Source: a virus | IMG/VR virus record: IMGVR_UViG_3300025085_000211 | Location: 1 to 22,515 of that record | DNA length: 22,515 nucleotides | Direction: 5' to 3' (one strand) | In this document: positions 1 to 7,569 of the stretch, one piece after another | Position numbering within the stretch: the first letter of the stretch is position 1 | Layout: every line of letters starts with the position of its first letter | Notes under the pieces: generated by a model | Told to the model about the DNA's origin: nothing | Database searches by the model: none | Seen by the model: only the letters and a program-made list of their open reading frames with translations | Position numbers and translations under genes: made by a program

Positions 1-157
1 CCCGCCAAGCCTCAAGCAAGCTACGCATCTCAACAATATCTTTCTGTGCGGAGTCATCGAGCAAGCCAATAGAAGCTAATGCCTGCTGCGCACCCTTACG
101 TGCAGCACGATCAAGCATAGCTTCAAGTTCATCATTTGTGATAGTAGTTTGACCCAT
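1..157 (-). CDS. DUF6127-like protein, N-terminal part only
   Basis: The first 52 residues are visible before the gene runs off the left edge. The ATG lies at 157-155 and the protein starts MGQTTITNDELEAMLDRAAR. It contains the pattern 'R.G...ALA.IGL.D..A..DI.EMR.LLEAWR', which I recognise as the core of DUF6127, a small family found in alphaproteobacteria, their phages and gene-transfer-agent-like elements. No biochemical function is established for that family. The gene has its own strong promoter (198-226) and a leader of about 35 bases, so it probably opens a new transcription unit continuing to the left. An AGGTG sequence upstream of the ATG is the likely ribosome binding site. The family call rests on memory of the motif, and the missing C terminus limits it. 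Confidence 0.7.
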   Translation of the reverse strand, partial: MGQTTITNDELEAMLDRAARKGAQQALASIGLLDDSAQKDIVEMRSLLEAWR

Positions 158-197
158 GCTCTTTAGCACCTATTGTTATTGAGTAAAGGATGATTAA

Positions 198-226
198 GTT
201 ATAGCAGTTTTTGACCTACTTGTCAA
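198..226 (-). promoter_or_regulatory. Sigma70-type promoter for the DUF6127-like gene
   Basis: On the minus strand there is a perfect -35 box TTGACA (221-226), a spacer of exactly 17 bases, and a -10 box TATAAC (198-203, five of six matches to TATAAT). It lies in the 72-base gap between the 157-residue membrane protein and the DUF6127-like gene. Transcription would start near base 190. A dyad TTGAC-N6-GTCAA (211-226) overlaps the -35 box and could be an operator. Confidence 0.8.
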
Positions 227-229
227 TAC

Positions 230-703
230 TTACCACTTACCCTGTTGCACACCTAAGAAGAATAATAGTAGTATCAAAGTACCTGCACCTGCTAGTAATA
301 CCGCAATACCTACAGCCCAGTTAATACAGTTGTCTATAAACTCTTGTTTCTTGTATACTAGCTCACGTTGTTCTTTACGTTGCTGTGCTTCTATACGTAC
401 TATCTCGTCCCATGCACTAGGGCCATACGTCCAAGAGATATGAGATTTAAGCTCTTCACGCATCTCCTTAAGCTTTTGCTTTTGCGCCCATATGTCTAGT
501 GCAGTAGTTTGGTTGTCACTAAACATCTTGTACATGGGAGGGTTCTTGGCTTTATCCTCCAAGAAGTCTAGGTCACTTACTGCCTTAGACCATTGAGAGA
601 CTGCACCAGTCATAGCACTTATCTCACGCCCTACGGCTACAGCTTTCTTAATGCCGTTGTACGCTGTAGTAGCTGCAGCCATAGCTGTAAAAGGATCAAC
701 CAC
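230..703 (-). CDS. Conserved marine-phage protein with C-terminal membrane segment
   Basis: A 157-residue protein of a type I have seen often in marine phage genomes, with no established function. The N terminus (about 1-45) is small and Ala/Gly-rich, with 'DPFTAMAAATTAYNGIKKA'. Residues 70-122 are highly charged and probably helical, with 'GPSAW' at 94-98. Residues 127-150 form one strong hydrophobic segment, followed by a short positively charged tail. It therefore looks tail-anchored, with a long charged N-terminal domain on one side of the membrane. The start codon is GTG (703-701), one base after the TAA of the upstream membrane protein, so the two are translationally linked. Its place after the virion genes and next to another membrane protein would suit a lysis or membrane-associated role, but no holin, endolysin or spanin signature is visible. 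Confidence 0.75.
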   Translation of the reverse strand: MVDPFTAMAAATTAYNGIKKAVAVGREISAMTGAVSQWSKAVSDLDFLEDKAKNPPMYKMFSDNQTTALDIWAQKQKLKEMREELKSHISWTYGPSAWDEIVRIEAQQRKEQRELVYKKQEFIDNCINWAVGIAVLLAGAGTLILLLFFLGVQQGKW

Positions 704-704
704 T

Positions 705-1052
705 TTACTTTACCATATCTCTATGGTCACGGTTGATGTATCGTAGCTCACTCTCCATAACAGCCATGCGTTGTTTAAGCTTATTGATCTCATTGATAGC
801 TAAGGTCATAGAGGCAAGCTCATCCCATAACTCTTCTATGTCACTCCATACGTACTGTATCTCTACGCCATTACCTTCAACATCACGCTTGAGGTTAATG
901 TTGTCCTCAATAGCCATACGTGAGCCAAGCTGGCTGACAGTCTCTTCTAGGTTAGAGATAGTAGATGCCTGTTGCGACACCCACCATACTCCACCTGCAA
1001 GCTGGACAGCCATAGCTGCAACAAGAGCAATAGGAAGTTTAATGTTTTCCAT
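705..1052 (-). CDS. Small membrane-anchored coiled-coil protein
   Basis: A 115-residue protein with an N-terminal hydrophobic segment at about 6-25 ('LPIALVAAMAVQLAGGVWWV'), followed by a long charged region with heptad-like spacing (about 30-48 and 70-108). The hydrophobic segment lacks a lipobox or clear signal-peptidase site and reads as a membrane anchor. The layout, a short anchor plus a periplasmic coiled coil, resembles inner-membrane spanins. No nested or overlapping outer-membrane spanin gene is visible, so that is only one possibility. The following GTG-started gene begins one base past its stop. The leader to the preceding propeller gene is 34 bases, with a GAGG about 12 bases before the ATG. 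Confidence 0.7.
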   Translation of the reverse strand: MENIKLPIALVAAMAVQLAGGVWWVSQQASTISNLEETVSQLGSRMAIEDNINLKRDVEGNGVEIQYVWSDIEELWDELASMTLAINEINKLKQRMAVMESELRYINRDHRDMVK

Positions 1053-1086
1053 ATCTTTACTAGCCTCTACTTATACTTCAATCATC

Positions 1087-2430
1087 TTAAACGGTGTACA
1101 CTGTGTGGGTTGGCGTGGTAGTAGACGTAATGCCTGCATCGCTTCCTGTAAGATTAGTAAACTCTGAGGATATGTCTGTCTTAGTTAGTTCTGTAGGTGT
1201 GGTGATGGTGACGTTTGTTAAGAAAGAATCTAGGTTATGATCCGTTAAGTCTGAGATAGTAAAAGACCCATACGTACCATTAAAGCTACCATCATCAGGT
1301 AATTTTGCAACATGAAAGCCATCCGCACCTGTTACATAAATAAAGCCATCTCTTTTATCTATACTTGATAGGTAGAAAAATGAAGGTGAGGAGTGCTCAA
1401 TCAACTTTTTATATTGAACTACTCCAGAACTATTAAGTTTCATTAAGAAAGCTCTATTTGAACTGTTAAGGTCGTCCTTTCCACATACGTATACGTCTCC
1501 AGTAGAGTTGTCTACATAAGAACCATAGGGTTGTGTTACTCCACTAGGGACAGAAGAAGTGTAACCTAAATGTTTAGCCCAAGTAATACCTGTTGTTAAG
1601 TTTGAAACACTGCTCTTTACTATGGACATGGTGCCATCATTGTGTGAGTTAAAAATATAAATATTGTCACTAGAGTCTATTTTTAAATCTTGTATATTTG
1701 ATTTAGTGGTAGTACTAATATCGTAATCGAACTCAACTCTTTCTGTATTTGCGCCTGTACTATTACTAAATTGGTAAAGACCTATTCCGTACATCATGTA
1801 TATGTTATCGCTTGAGTCTAACTCTACATTAGTAGGTGAGTCGGCGACAGATAAGTTATAACGGTAGTCAAAGGACCCATGCTTCACTAGTCTTATAAAG
1901 GAAGTTCCGTTAAGGGTTGTTTCGTAACTACCTGTTTGAATAATATTATTAGAACTGTCTATAGCCAAATCAGAACAAGGGCTATTTCTTTGTATGTCTC
2001 TGAGTAAAATAATTTCAGATAAGTCTACATCATCTACACCTGTTATAGATTCATACTTGTGATAACCCCCATGATAATAACCAAGAAAAACATTTGCTGT
2101 TTGATAAACATTACCACTAGAATCTAGTTTTAAATCCCCCTTTAAATCATAGTCAAAAGGGTAGTTAGCATTATTATCTTTACCTATTGTTCTAATTGTT
2201 TTTACTACTTGCCCTGTTATAGAATTGAATTGTTGCATGTAGGATGCGCTGTAGTTATTAGAACTTGTATCAGTATCAGTAGCCACACCACCTACTAAAA
2301 TGGTATTTGCATTATACGAAAGAACGGTTGAGTTTCTAAGATAGGCACCTACCTCGTCTGTTGTAGTATCCCCTTCGACTACCCAACCGCTTTCTTTACC
2401 TGATATAGATACTAATTGCCAAATTTGCAT
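1087..2430 (-). CDS. Predicted six-bladed beta-propeller appendage protein
   Basis: A 447-residue Ser/Asn/Thr-rich protein with six copies of an SBBP-like strand-turn motif, roughly 'L.LDSS.NIY'. They sit near residues 101-109, 155-164, 202-211, 249-258, 305-314 and 356-366. The spacing of about 45 to 56 residues is what one propeller blade needs. No catalytic motif was seen. The C-terminal tail, 400-447, is Thr-rich ('TNVTITTPTELTKTDISSEF') and may be an attachment or trimerisation tail. It follows the 552-residue fibre with a 12-base gap and has an AAGG about 9 bases before the ATG. By position and composition it is probably a distal fibre or receptor-binding component. A virion enzyme or cargo protein cannot be excluded. 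Confidence 0.7.
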   Translation of the reverse strand: MQIWQLVSISGKESGWVVEGDTTTDEVGAYLRNSTVLSYNANTILVGGVATDTDTSSNNYSASYMQQFNSITGQVVKTIRTIGKDNNANYPFDYDLKGDLKLDSSGNVYQTANVFLGYYHGGYHKYESITGVDDVDLSEIILLRDIQRNSPCSDLAIDSSNNIIQTGSYETTLNGTSFIRLVKHGSFDYRYNLSVADSPTNVELDSSDNIYMMYGIGLYQFSNSTGANTERVEFDYDISTTTKSNIQDLKIDSSDNIYIFNSHNDGTMSIVKSSVSNLTTGITWAKHLGYTSSVPSGVTQPYGSYVDNSTGDVYVCGKDDLNSSNRAFLMKLNSSGVVQYKKLIEHSSPSFFYLSSIDKRDGFIYVTGADGFHVAKLPDDGSFNGTYGSFTISDLTDHNLDSFLTNVTITTPTELTKTDISSEFTNLTGSDAGITSTTTPTHTVYTV

Positions 2431-2442
2431 TACAGTTTAACC

Positions 2443-4101
2443 TTATGAGAAATTTTTACCTGCCAAGAAACCGTACCAAGTAGTTCCACCGTCATGAGAG
2501 AAGAACGCCACAATATCAACTTGGTTTGCTCCAGTTGAAATAGCGGGGGTAAGACCATTTGCCCACTTAACAGAAGCAGGAAATGATACACCAAATTCTG
2601 AAGCACTGGCATCCTGAATGATCTTAAGAGTAAAACCATACGCCGTACCTGTAGAGGGAGGATTAGTGAATAAGAACGTGGTAGCTTCACTTAAGGTTAT
2701 AGAGAAGACGTTAGCTGTCTCACAGTCTATAGTTGCTGTACCTGTAGAGGATGTAATAGAACTAAACTCTTCGTTAAGCGAAGTAGCCTTGAGCTCACCT
2801 GATATAGTTACATCGCCAGTAATAGCAACGTCACCCGTGTGGAGTTCATCTACTTTAGTGTCTAGAGAATTCTGTAACCCGTCTACATTGGAGATAATGT
2901 GAGCGTGGCTATCATCCGCTATACTTGCAGTTATGGTGATGTTAGTGCTGCCATCAAATGAAGCAGAGCCTGTTACGTCACCATCTAGTATAATATCACG
3001 TGGATTAGACAAAGCAGTAGCAGACAGAGCTGTATCGGCGCTAGTTGCTGTGGTGGCAGACGTAGCGGTAGTGGCACTTGTTGCTGTGGTAGCGTTACCT
3101 AATAGGTCACCAGAAAACGCTGTAGTAGCTGTAATAGTTGAACCGGAAATTAACCCAGGGGTAGTACCTCCGATAGTAACATTATCAATAGTACCTCCAC
3201 TAATAGCTACAGTAGCTAGGTTAGCCGTACCGCCAATGTAAAGATCATTCCACTCTTTAGTAGTGCTGCCTAAGTCATAGATACCTGTTGTAGCTGGAAT
3301 AACGTTTGTGTTTACTCCAGCATTCACACTTACCGTATCGGCGTTGTCACTACCTATTACAGTATTACCGTTGGCTGTAAGGGTGCTTGTAATATCAACA
3401 GTACCTCCTACCTCTAAGGTGCCGTCGATAGCAGCATTACCTGTGGCGTCCACTGCAGTAAAGTTACCTACATCACGGGTAGTAACACCAATAGCAACTC
3501 CGTCAATAGTACCTCCACTAATAGTAGCTGAATCTGCTGATAATGAATCTACATTAGCTACACCAGTTACGTATAGATTATTCCACTCTGAGCCTGTAGC
3601 ACCTAAGTCGTAGACACCATCGTTTGAAGGAACTAAGCTAGAAGCTAAATCAGCGTTTACAGTTACTGTGTCTGCTGACGTATCACCTAAAGTAGTACTG
3701 CCGTTTACTGTAAGGTCACCTGTGAGCGTAGTGTTTGTAGTCACAGATAGAGTGCCTGTGATAGATGTATTACCAGCAGACAAAGCACCTGTAGCTGTAA
3801 CAGCCGAAACAGTAAGATCTCCTGCTAGATAAGCATCTTTGTATTTCAGACTAGATGTACCAAGATCTACAGTGCTTGTTAGTTTAGGACGTAGTACACT
3901 AGATGTAGCTACAATATCCTGCGCTGGTCCAAGTAATTCTATAGGCGCACCTTCAGCAGATGTACCATCATGGCTGTGTCCTGTAGAACTACTAAAGGCG
4001 CTTTCAACAGCGTTCAGTTCTGCGTCTATATCGTCAGCGTCAATAACATTACCATTAGCTATGTTATTAGCTGTATCTGTTCTTGTGTAACCAATACCCA
4101 T
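2443..4101 (-). CDS. Tail fibre protein with duplicated beta module and shared terminal domain
   Basis: A 552-residue fibre. The N terminus 'DADDIDAELNAVESAF....GHSHDG' (20-46) is a common start of marine phage fibres. Two long related modules follow (about 129-205 and 240-312), each with 'YDLG....EWN.LY', plus a shorter one at 74-98. A simple stretch 'ATTATSATTATSAD' lies at 339-356. Next comes a Phage_fiber_2-like segment, 'DDSHAHIISNVDGLQ..LD.KV' (396-417), nearly the same as in the 1227-residue fibre. The last ~97 residues form a terminal beta domain ('TLSEATTFLFTNPP...FPASVKWANG...GGTTWYGFLAG') shared with the 120-, 393- and 397-residue proteins. It directly follows the gp10-like gene, the position where P22 has its needle gene. 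It probably attaches to the tail hub and contributes to host adsorption. Confidence 0.85.
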   Translation of the reverse strand: MGIGYTRTDTANNIANGNVIDADDIDAELNAVESAFSSSTGHSHDGTSAEGAPIELLGPAQDIVATSSVLRPKLTSTVDLGTSSLKYKDAYLAGDLTVSAVTATGALSAGNTSITGTLSVTTNTTLTGDLTVNGSTTLGDTSADTVTVNADLASSLVPSNDGVYDLGATGSEWNNLYVTGVANVDSLSADSATISGGTIDGVAIGVTTRDVGNFTAVDATGNAAIDGTLEVGGTVDITSTLTANGNTVIGSDNADTVSVNAGVNTNVIPATTGIYDLGSTTKEWNDLYIGGTANLATVAISGGTIDNVTIGGTTPGLISGSTITATTAFSGDLLGNATTATSATTATSATTATSADTALSATALSNPRDIILDGDVTGSASFDGSTNITITASIADDSHAHIISNVDGLQNSLDTKVDELHTGDVAITGDVTISGELKATSLNEEFSSITSSTGTATIDCETANVFSITLSEATTFLFTNPPSTGTAYGFTLKIIQDASASEFGVSFPASVKWANGLTPAISTGANQVDIVAFFSHDGGTTWYGFLAGKNFS

Positions 4102-4109
4102 CTTAAAGC

Positions 4110-5642
4110 CTATCGCCTTTCGTTAGTAGAAAATTCTAGTACGGCAGTATCCAACGTAAAAGAGGCGTTAGTACTGTTATCCTCTATTCGTAAAGCCACT
4201 GTAGTTCCAGAACCTATTATGTTGTTAAAAAAAGTTTGATCCCCAGGTGTACTGTACAGAGTTGTTCCAAAGACAGAACCTGAATCTCCATAGACAAAAC
4301 CTCCTCCACTACCTGAGAGAGTTACGGGTTGAGGTTGAATAACATTAGGTTCGTTTCTATCTAACTTAAGGCTTACATCACAAGTAAAGGAACCTTCAGG
4401 TTTAATGTATGTGTCAAGCTTATAAAAAGTCTTACGTATTTGAGGGTCAACTATAGGCATAAATGCAGATTCATAAATAGCTTCTATACTACCGCTATCC
4501 CTCGTACTGCCTACTTCCTGTTTGTATACATAACCATCATCGTTAGCAAAGTATATAAGCTCTACGTCACCTACTAAGATTGAATCAGCTACGTGTACTT
4601 TAAAACCTTTTAGAGTAGCCCACTGAAAACCCTCACCACCCTGGTCAATAAACTTTGTTGCTATCAATCCCTTGGATACACTATCTCTTATATTATTAGA
4701 ATAAACAAATAGTCTGTACTGTCCCTTCTTACGAATTACATAGCTATGTGCACTTACCGTACCCTTTAAAAGCTCGTCAAGTGTATTCTTGATTGGTTTA
4801 GAGGCTACGTCAAGGCCGAAGTCACCTATACGTTCAGTAGAGCTCAGAGTTCGTAACCCGTCAGGAGCTAAGAACATAACATCGCCGCCAACTTCCCTGA
4901 TGCTATCTGTCTCTAAGCAACCTAAAGCACTTGTTAGAGAACTTAAAGAGAAGTCTGCACTACTTGAGCCTACTAACTTTAGTATTCTATCCGCACAGAA
5001 GATGATTAAGTTGTCACGGTATACAGCCAATCCTGTAATAGTAGACGCTACATTTATAACACCTGCACCGTCAGCAGGATTAAAGTTAGTATCGTCGTAA
5101 GGTGCAGTGAATACAAGCTCTGTACCTACAGCAAAAAATAGAGTGCTTTTATACAGTAAGGCTACTGATGCACCCGCTACGTTAGACTCTCCGATACCTG
5201 AACCTGTTAAGAAAGTTAGAGAGCCTGACTCGTAGTAAGCTGGGTAGTTAAGTCCATCCGTAAATACAATCTTTTCTGTACCAGTAAAATTATAAACTTC
5301 TTTTCGTGTCTTAGTGAAAGTCGTATTAGAAGCTGTGGCTAGAGATGTCCATACAGGAGTACCTGAGGACGAGTCTGCTTCATAGTACGTACCGTCTCTA
5401 ACGGCTATAACTTTAGAAGAGTCTACTGCAGCGATACCCTGTACTGTTCCGTTACCTGTTACTTCAGAATTAATAAGTTTTTCGTACCCCAGTACTTTCT
5501 TATACCCGCCTGATAAAGAAGGTTCAAAGTTCTGTAGGATAGCACCTGATCCAATAGAAGTCATACCGTGTTGTAGAGGACTGAGATTGGATATTAAACC
5601 ACCCTTGAATTGAATGGGAAATGTCTGCCACATTGTTGCCAT
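4110..5642 (-). CDS. P22 gp10-like tail accessory (stabilisation) protein
   Basis: A 510-residue protein matching the pattern of the phage stabilisation / P22 gp10 family: N-terminal 'FPIQFKGGLISNLSPLQHG', repeated beta strands about the imported values ('GIAAVDSSKVIAVRDGTYYE', 'FTDGLNYPAYYE', 'LLYKSTLFFAVGTELVFTAPYD'), and the conserved 'TGLAVYRDNLIIFCADRILKL', 'DSIREVGGDVMFLAPDGLRTLSS'. P22 gp10 (about 472 residues) closes the tail tube below the gp4 ring. The upstream neighbour is the gp4-like adaptor, only 2 bases away, as expected for partner proteins. A GGGGGG run lies upstream of the ATG as a G-rich ribosome binding site. The family call is from recalled pattern, not a search. Confidence 0.85.
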   Translation of the reverse strand: MATMWQTFPIQFKGGLISNLSPLQHGMTSIGSGAILQNFEPSLSGGYKKVLGYEKLINSEVTGNGTVQGIAAVDSSKVIAVRDGTYYEADSSSGTPVWTSLATASNTTFTKTRKEVYNFTGTEKIVFTDGLNYPAYYESGSLTFLTGSGIGESNVAGASVALLYKSTLFFAVGTELVFTAPYDDTNFNPADGAGVINVASTITGLAVYRDNLIIFCADRILKLVGSSSADFSLSSLTSALGCLETDSIREVGGDVMFLAPDGLRTLSSTERIGDFGLDVASKPIKNTLDELLKGTVSAHSYVIRKKGQYRLFVYSNNIRDSVSKGLIATKFIDQGGEGFQWATLKGFKVHVADSILVGDVELIYFANDDGYVYKQEVGSTRDSGSIEAIYESAFMPIVDPQIRKTFYKLDTYIKPEGSFTCDVSLKLDRNEPNVIQPQPVTLSGSGGGFVYGDSGSVFGTTLYSTPGDQTFFNNIIGSGTTVALRIEDNSTNASFTLDTAVLEFSTNERR

Positions 5643-5644
5643 AC

Positions 5645-6364
5645 TTAAAAGCCCCCCGGCCCTCCTAAAAGAGGACTCCTTTGGATACCTGTAGAGTATA
5701 TATAATCGTAAGAGTTAATAAACAAAGTGCGCATATGCTTAATACCTTCTTTGAACTTAGCCTCGGTAAGAGATGCAGCCTGATTGTCACCTCTGAATTG
5801 GTAGCAGTAGTACATAGCACCATCTACAATAACATGTCTAAATTCTGAAGGACTAGCAGGCACATCGTCATGTAAAGAAAGGTCTAATGTGTTTCGGTAG
5901 TACTCGTATACTAATTCGTATTCTTTATCGGGGCTTGGAACTACAAGATATTCTTGGCTAGGTGCTTTGACTATGTAGCGAGGTATACCCCGAATACTAG
6001 TGTCTGTGTTGTACTCATGGTCTACCCAATTCTTTAAGTAATCGCTGTAGTTTAAGTTTGTAAGCTTAGTGGTGCTAACATTTAAATTTATATCTTTCTT
6101 AATTCTAAAGCTATTAACATCAATAGTTTTGGCTTCCGTAGGGTAGCCATACCGTACAGTACCTGCAGTCAGTAAATCCTCTTCTTCTACATGATTCCAA
6201 GGCCAACCAAACTCTTCATGATTAATATGCCTGATAGAAGCGTTGACTGCATCTTTAATAGAACTATAAAAACCTGTAGCGGTAGAAAAGTTAGAACTTG
6301 TAAGTTCTACTTCGTTCAACCTACGGTTAACTTCATTAACTAAACCTAAATAATTATAAGACAT
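5645..6364 (-). CDS. Head-to-tail adaptor, P22 gp4 / tail tubular A-like
   Basis: A 239-residue protein beginning 'MSYNYLGLVNEVNRRLNEVEL', with a predominantly helical N terminus ('IKDAVNASIRHINHEEFGWPW' region, about 33-56). A middle region of beta strands follows ('RYIVKAPSQEYLVVPSPDKEY', 'LVYEYYRNTLDL'), then a C-terminal 'FRHVIVDGAMYYCYQFRGDN..A' helix. This arrangement fits the adaptor that docks under the portal in P22-like and T7-like podoviruses. It is longer than P22 gp4 (166) or T7 gp11 (196). Its ATG overlaps the stop of the preceding gene by one base (TAATG) with AAGGGA upstream. Pairing with the gp10-like gene downstream supports the assignment. Whether it is closer to gp4 or gp11 is open. 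Confidence 0.8.
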   Translation of the reverse strand: MSYNYLGLVNEVNRRLNEVELTSSNFSTATGFYSSIKDAVNASIRHINHEEFGWPWNHVEEEDLLTAGTVRYGYPTEAKTIDVNSFRIKKDINLNVSTTKLTNLNYSDYLKNWVDHEYNTDTSIRGIPRYIVKAPSQEYLVVPSPDKEYELVYEYYRNTLDLSLHDDVPASPSEFRHVIVDGAMYYCYQFRGDNQAASLTEAKFKEGIKHMRTLFINSYDYIYSTGIQRSPLLGGPGGF

Positions 6365-6684
6365 TATTTTTCCCTTATACGTAAGCGAACAGTTCTTTCT
6401 ACCACTAACCCACCACTCGTGGTGACATTACACGTAAAAGTATACAGTTTGTTATTAGTTCCCGCAGCTATAAAAGCAGTGGTAACAGTGTCTGTGTTTG
6501 TATTAGATACTAATTGAATACCATTAACAAGAGGGCCAGAAGGTACTAATTCTGTCTTTACGCCGTCAGCGTCATTAACAAACCAAGTAACACTACTAAG
6601 CGTTTCCCCACTAAGAAAGCGGGACCAGTCAATGCTGTAATCTAAAGTTTCGTCAGCATCTTTGTTGGGCCATTTTAACGACAT
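6364..6684 (-). CDS. Fiber-tail adaptor-like protein
   Basis: A 106-residue protein with the pattern 'KWP.KDADE.LDYSIDW...L.GET.SS..W', then 'F.AAGTNN..YTFTCNVTT.GG.V.ERTV.LRIRE'. This is the typical form of the small beta-sandwich proteins annotated as phage fiber-tail adaptor. They occur in many siphoviral and podoviral genomes near fibre genes. The domain is about the normal family length, with no signal peptide or membrane segment. An AAAGGAT sits about 7 bases before the ATG, and the stop codon overlaps the start of the connector gene. It probably mediates attachment of one of the neighbouring fibres to the tail, which is an inference from the family name and position. Confidence 0.75.
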   Translation of the reverse strand: MSLKWPNKDADETLDYSIDWSRFLSGETLSSVTWFVNDADGVKTELVPSGPLVNGIQLVSNTNTDTVTTAFIAAGTNNKLYTFTCNVTTSGGLVVERTVRLRIREK

Positions 6685-6695
6685 TATAGTATCCT

Positions 6696-7532
6696 TTAAG
6701 CAGCTTGTGCGTATACAACTCTATTAGACGGGCTATCTTGTATGAATACAGTCCTAGACTTATCTGCTTCTACATACGCTATTCTGTTTGATGGGTAGTC
6801 TATTAGGTACACTGTTCTATCCCTCGTGTAAGATTCCGCTAAAGCAGCATAGTTAAACTGTACTGCATCTATAAGTAAAGATCCTAACGGTATGCTGAGA
6901 GAATCAATACTTACATCTAGTATATTATTGCATTTAATATCTACAGCAGCAAGAGAAGATATAGCAAAAACATTTAAGTCTTCTATAGAAGCATCAGCAA
7001 AAACATTTAAGTCTTCTAGTGATGTTGTTACTTCTAGTGTCTGGACTACTACAGTGGCCTGTGCATCAATAACTACATCATCGTCAGTAGTTGTAGGATC
7101 ATCCGTGATACATTCAGCAGAAACACTATCTAAAACAACAGTAGCCTGTGCATCTACTTCTACATTAGAAAGAGTAGAAACAGAAGAGATACTGCTTATA
7201 GATAAGTTTGCTTCTGATATAACAACTACATCATCTATAGTATTTGTTAGTTCTATAGAGGCAGGCACAACATTAGCAGTTGCACTTATCGTAACGGTAT
7301 CTAGTGTTGTAGCACTTTCAGTAGACGTTAGTGTGAGATTAGAATTCGCATTTACTTCTACACTAGGTGTAGGGATAGAAGAGGTAAGGCTTGATAATTC
7401 TAAGTTAGCTAGTCCTACTACTACAGGTACTTCAACAGAACTTGTGATAACTAAAGACGGTACAGCTACCGAAACAGAGCTAGCTCCTTGGTCAGAAAAA
7501 GCTGCACCTGAAAAGGGTGAAACACTAAACAT
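6696..7532 (-). CDS. Beta-repeat virion protein with RTVY/SNR terminal repeats
   Basis: A 278-residue protein without Trp or His, very rich in Val, Ser, Thr, Ala and Asp. It consists mostly of imperfect ~23 to 35 residue repeats of the type 'V.V.A.A.V.L.S....T', for example 'VEVDAQATVVLDSVSAE' and 'VVIDAQATVVVQTLEVT'. An 11-residue unit 'EDLNVFADASI' is tandemly duplicated at the DNA level. The end holds two copies of 'RTV(Y/F)(L/I)(I/Q)D.PSNR(I/V).Y', a pattern also common at the C terminus of marine phage structural proteins. It is probably a fibrous, beta-structured virion component. GGAGG lies 12 bases before the ATG, a longer than usual spacing, with no better in-frame start. I do not recognise a named family. 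Confidence 0.75.
   Translation of the reverse strand: MFSVSPFSGAAFSDQGASSVSVAVPSLVITSSVEVPVVVGLANLELSSLTSSIPTPSVEVNANSNLTLTSTESATTLDTVTISATANVVPASIELTNTIDDVVVISEANLSISSISSVSTLSNVEVDAQATVVLDSVSAECITDDPTTTDDDVVIDAQATVVVQTLEVTTSLEDLNVFADASIEDLNVFAISSLAAVDIKCNNILDVSIDSLSIPLGSLLIDAVQFNYAALAESYTRDRTVYLIDYPSNRIAYVEADKSRTVFIQDSPSNRVVYAQAA
6963..7018 (-). repeat. 23-base perfect direct repeat inside the beta-repeat gene
   Basis: An identical 23-base unit occurs at 6963-6985 and 6996-7018, a 33-base period, so exactly 11 codons are duplicated in frame (EDLNVFA...). The lack of any difference suggests recent slippage or duplication. Confidence 0.9.
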
Positions 7533-7569
7533 TAGATCAATCGTCCTCCCTTATACTGCTATGGGGTTA

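Noticed and set aside
733-1167. Plus-strand open frame of 144 codons
   Set aside because: It covers a coupled minus-strand gene and the end of another, has Ser/Arg-rich shadow composition, and no supporting neighbours.
2933-3613. Plus-strand open frames opposite the 552-residue fibre
   Set aside because: They are Val/Ala/Pro-rich shadows of the Thr/Ala/Gly-rich fibre code.
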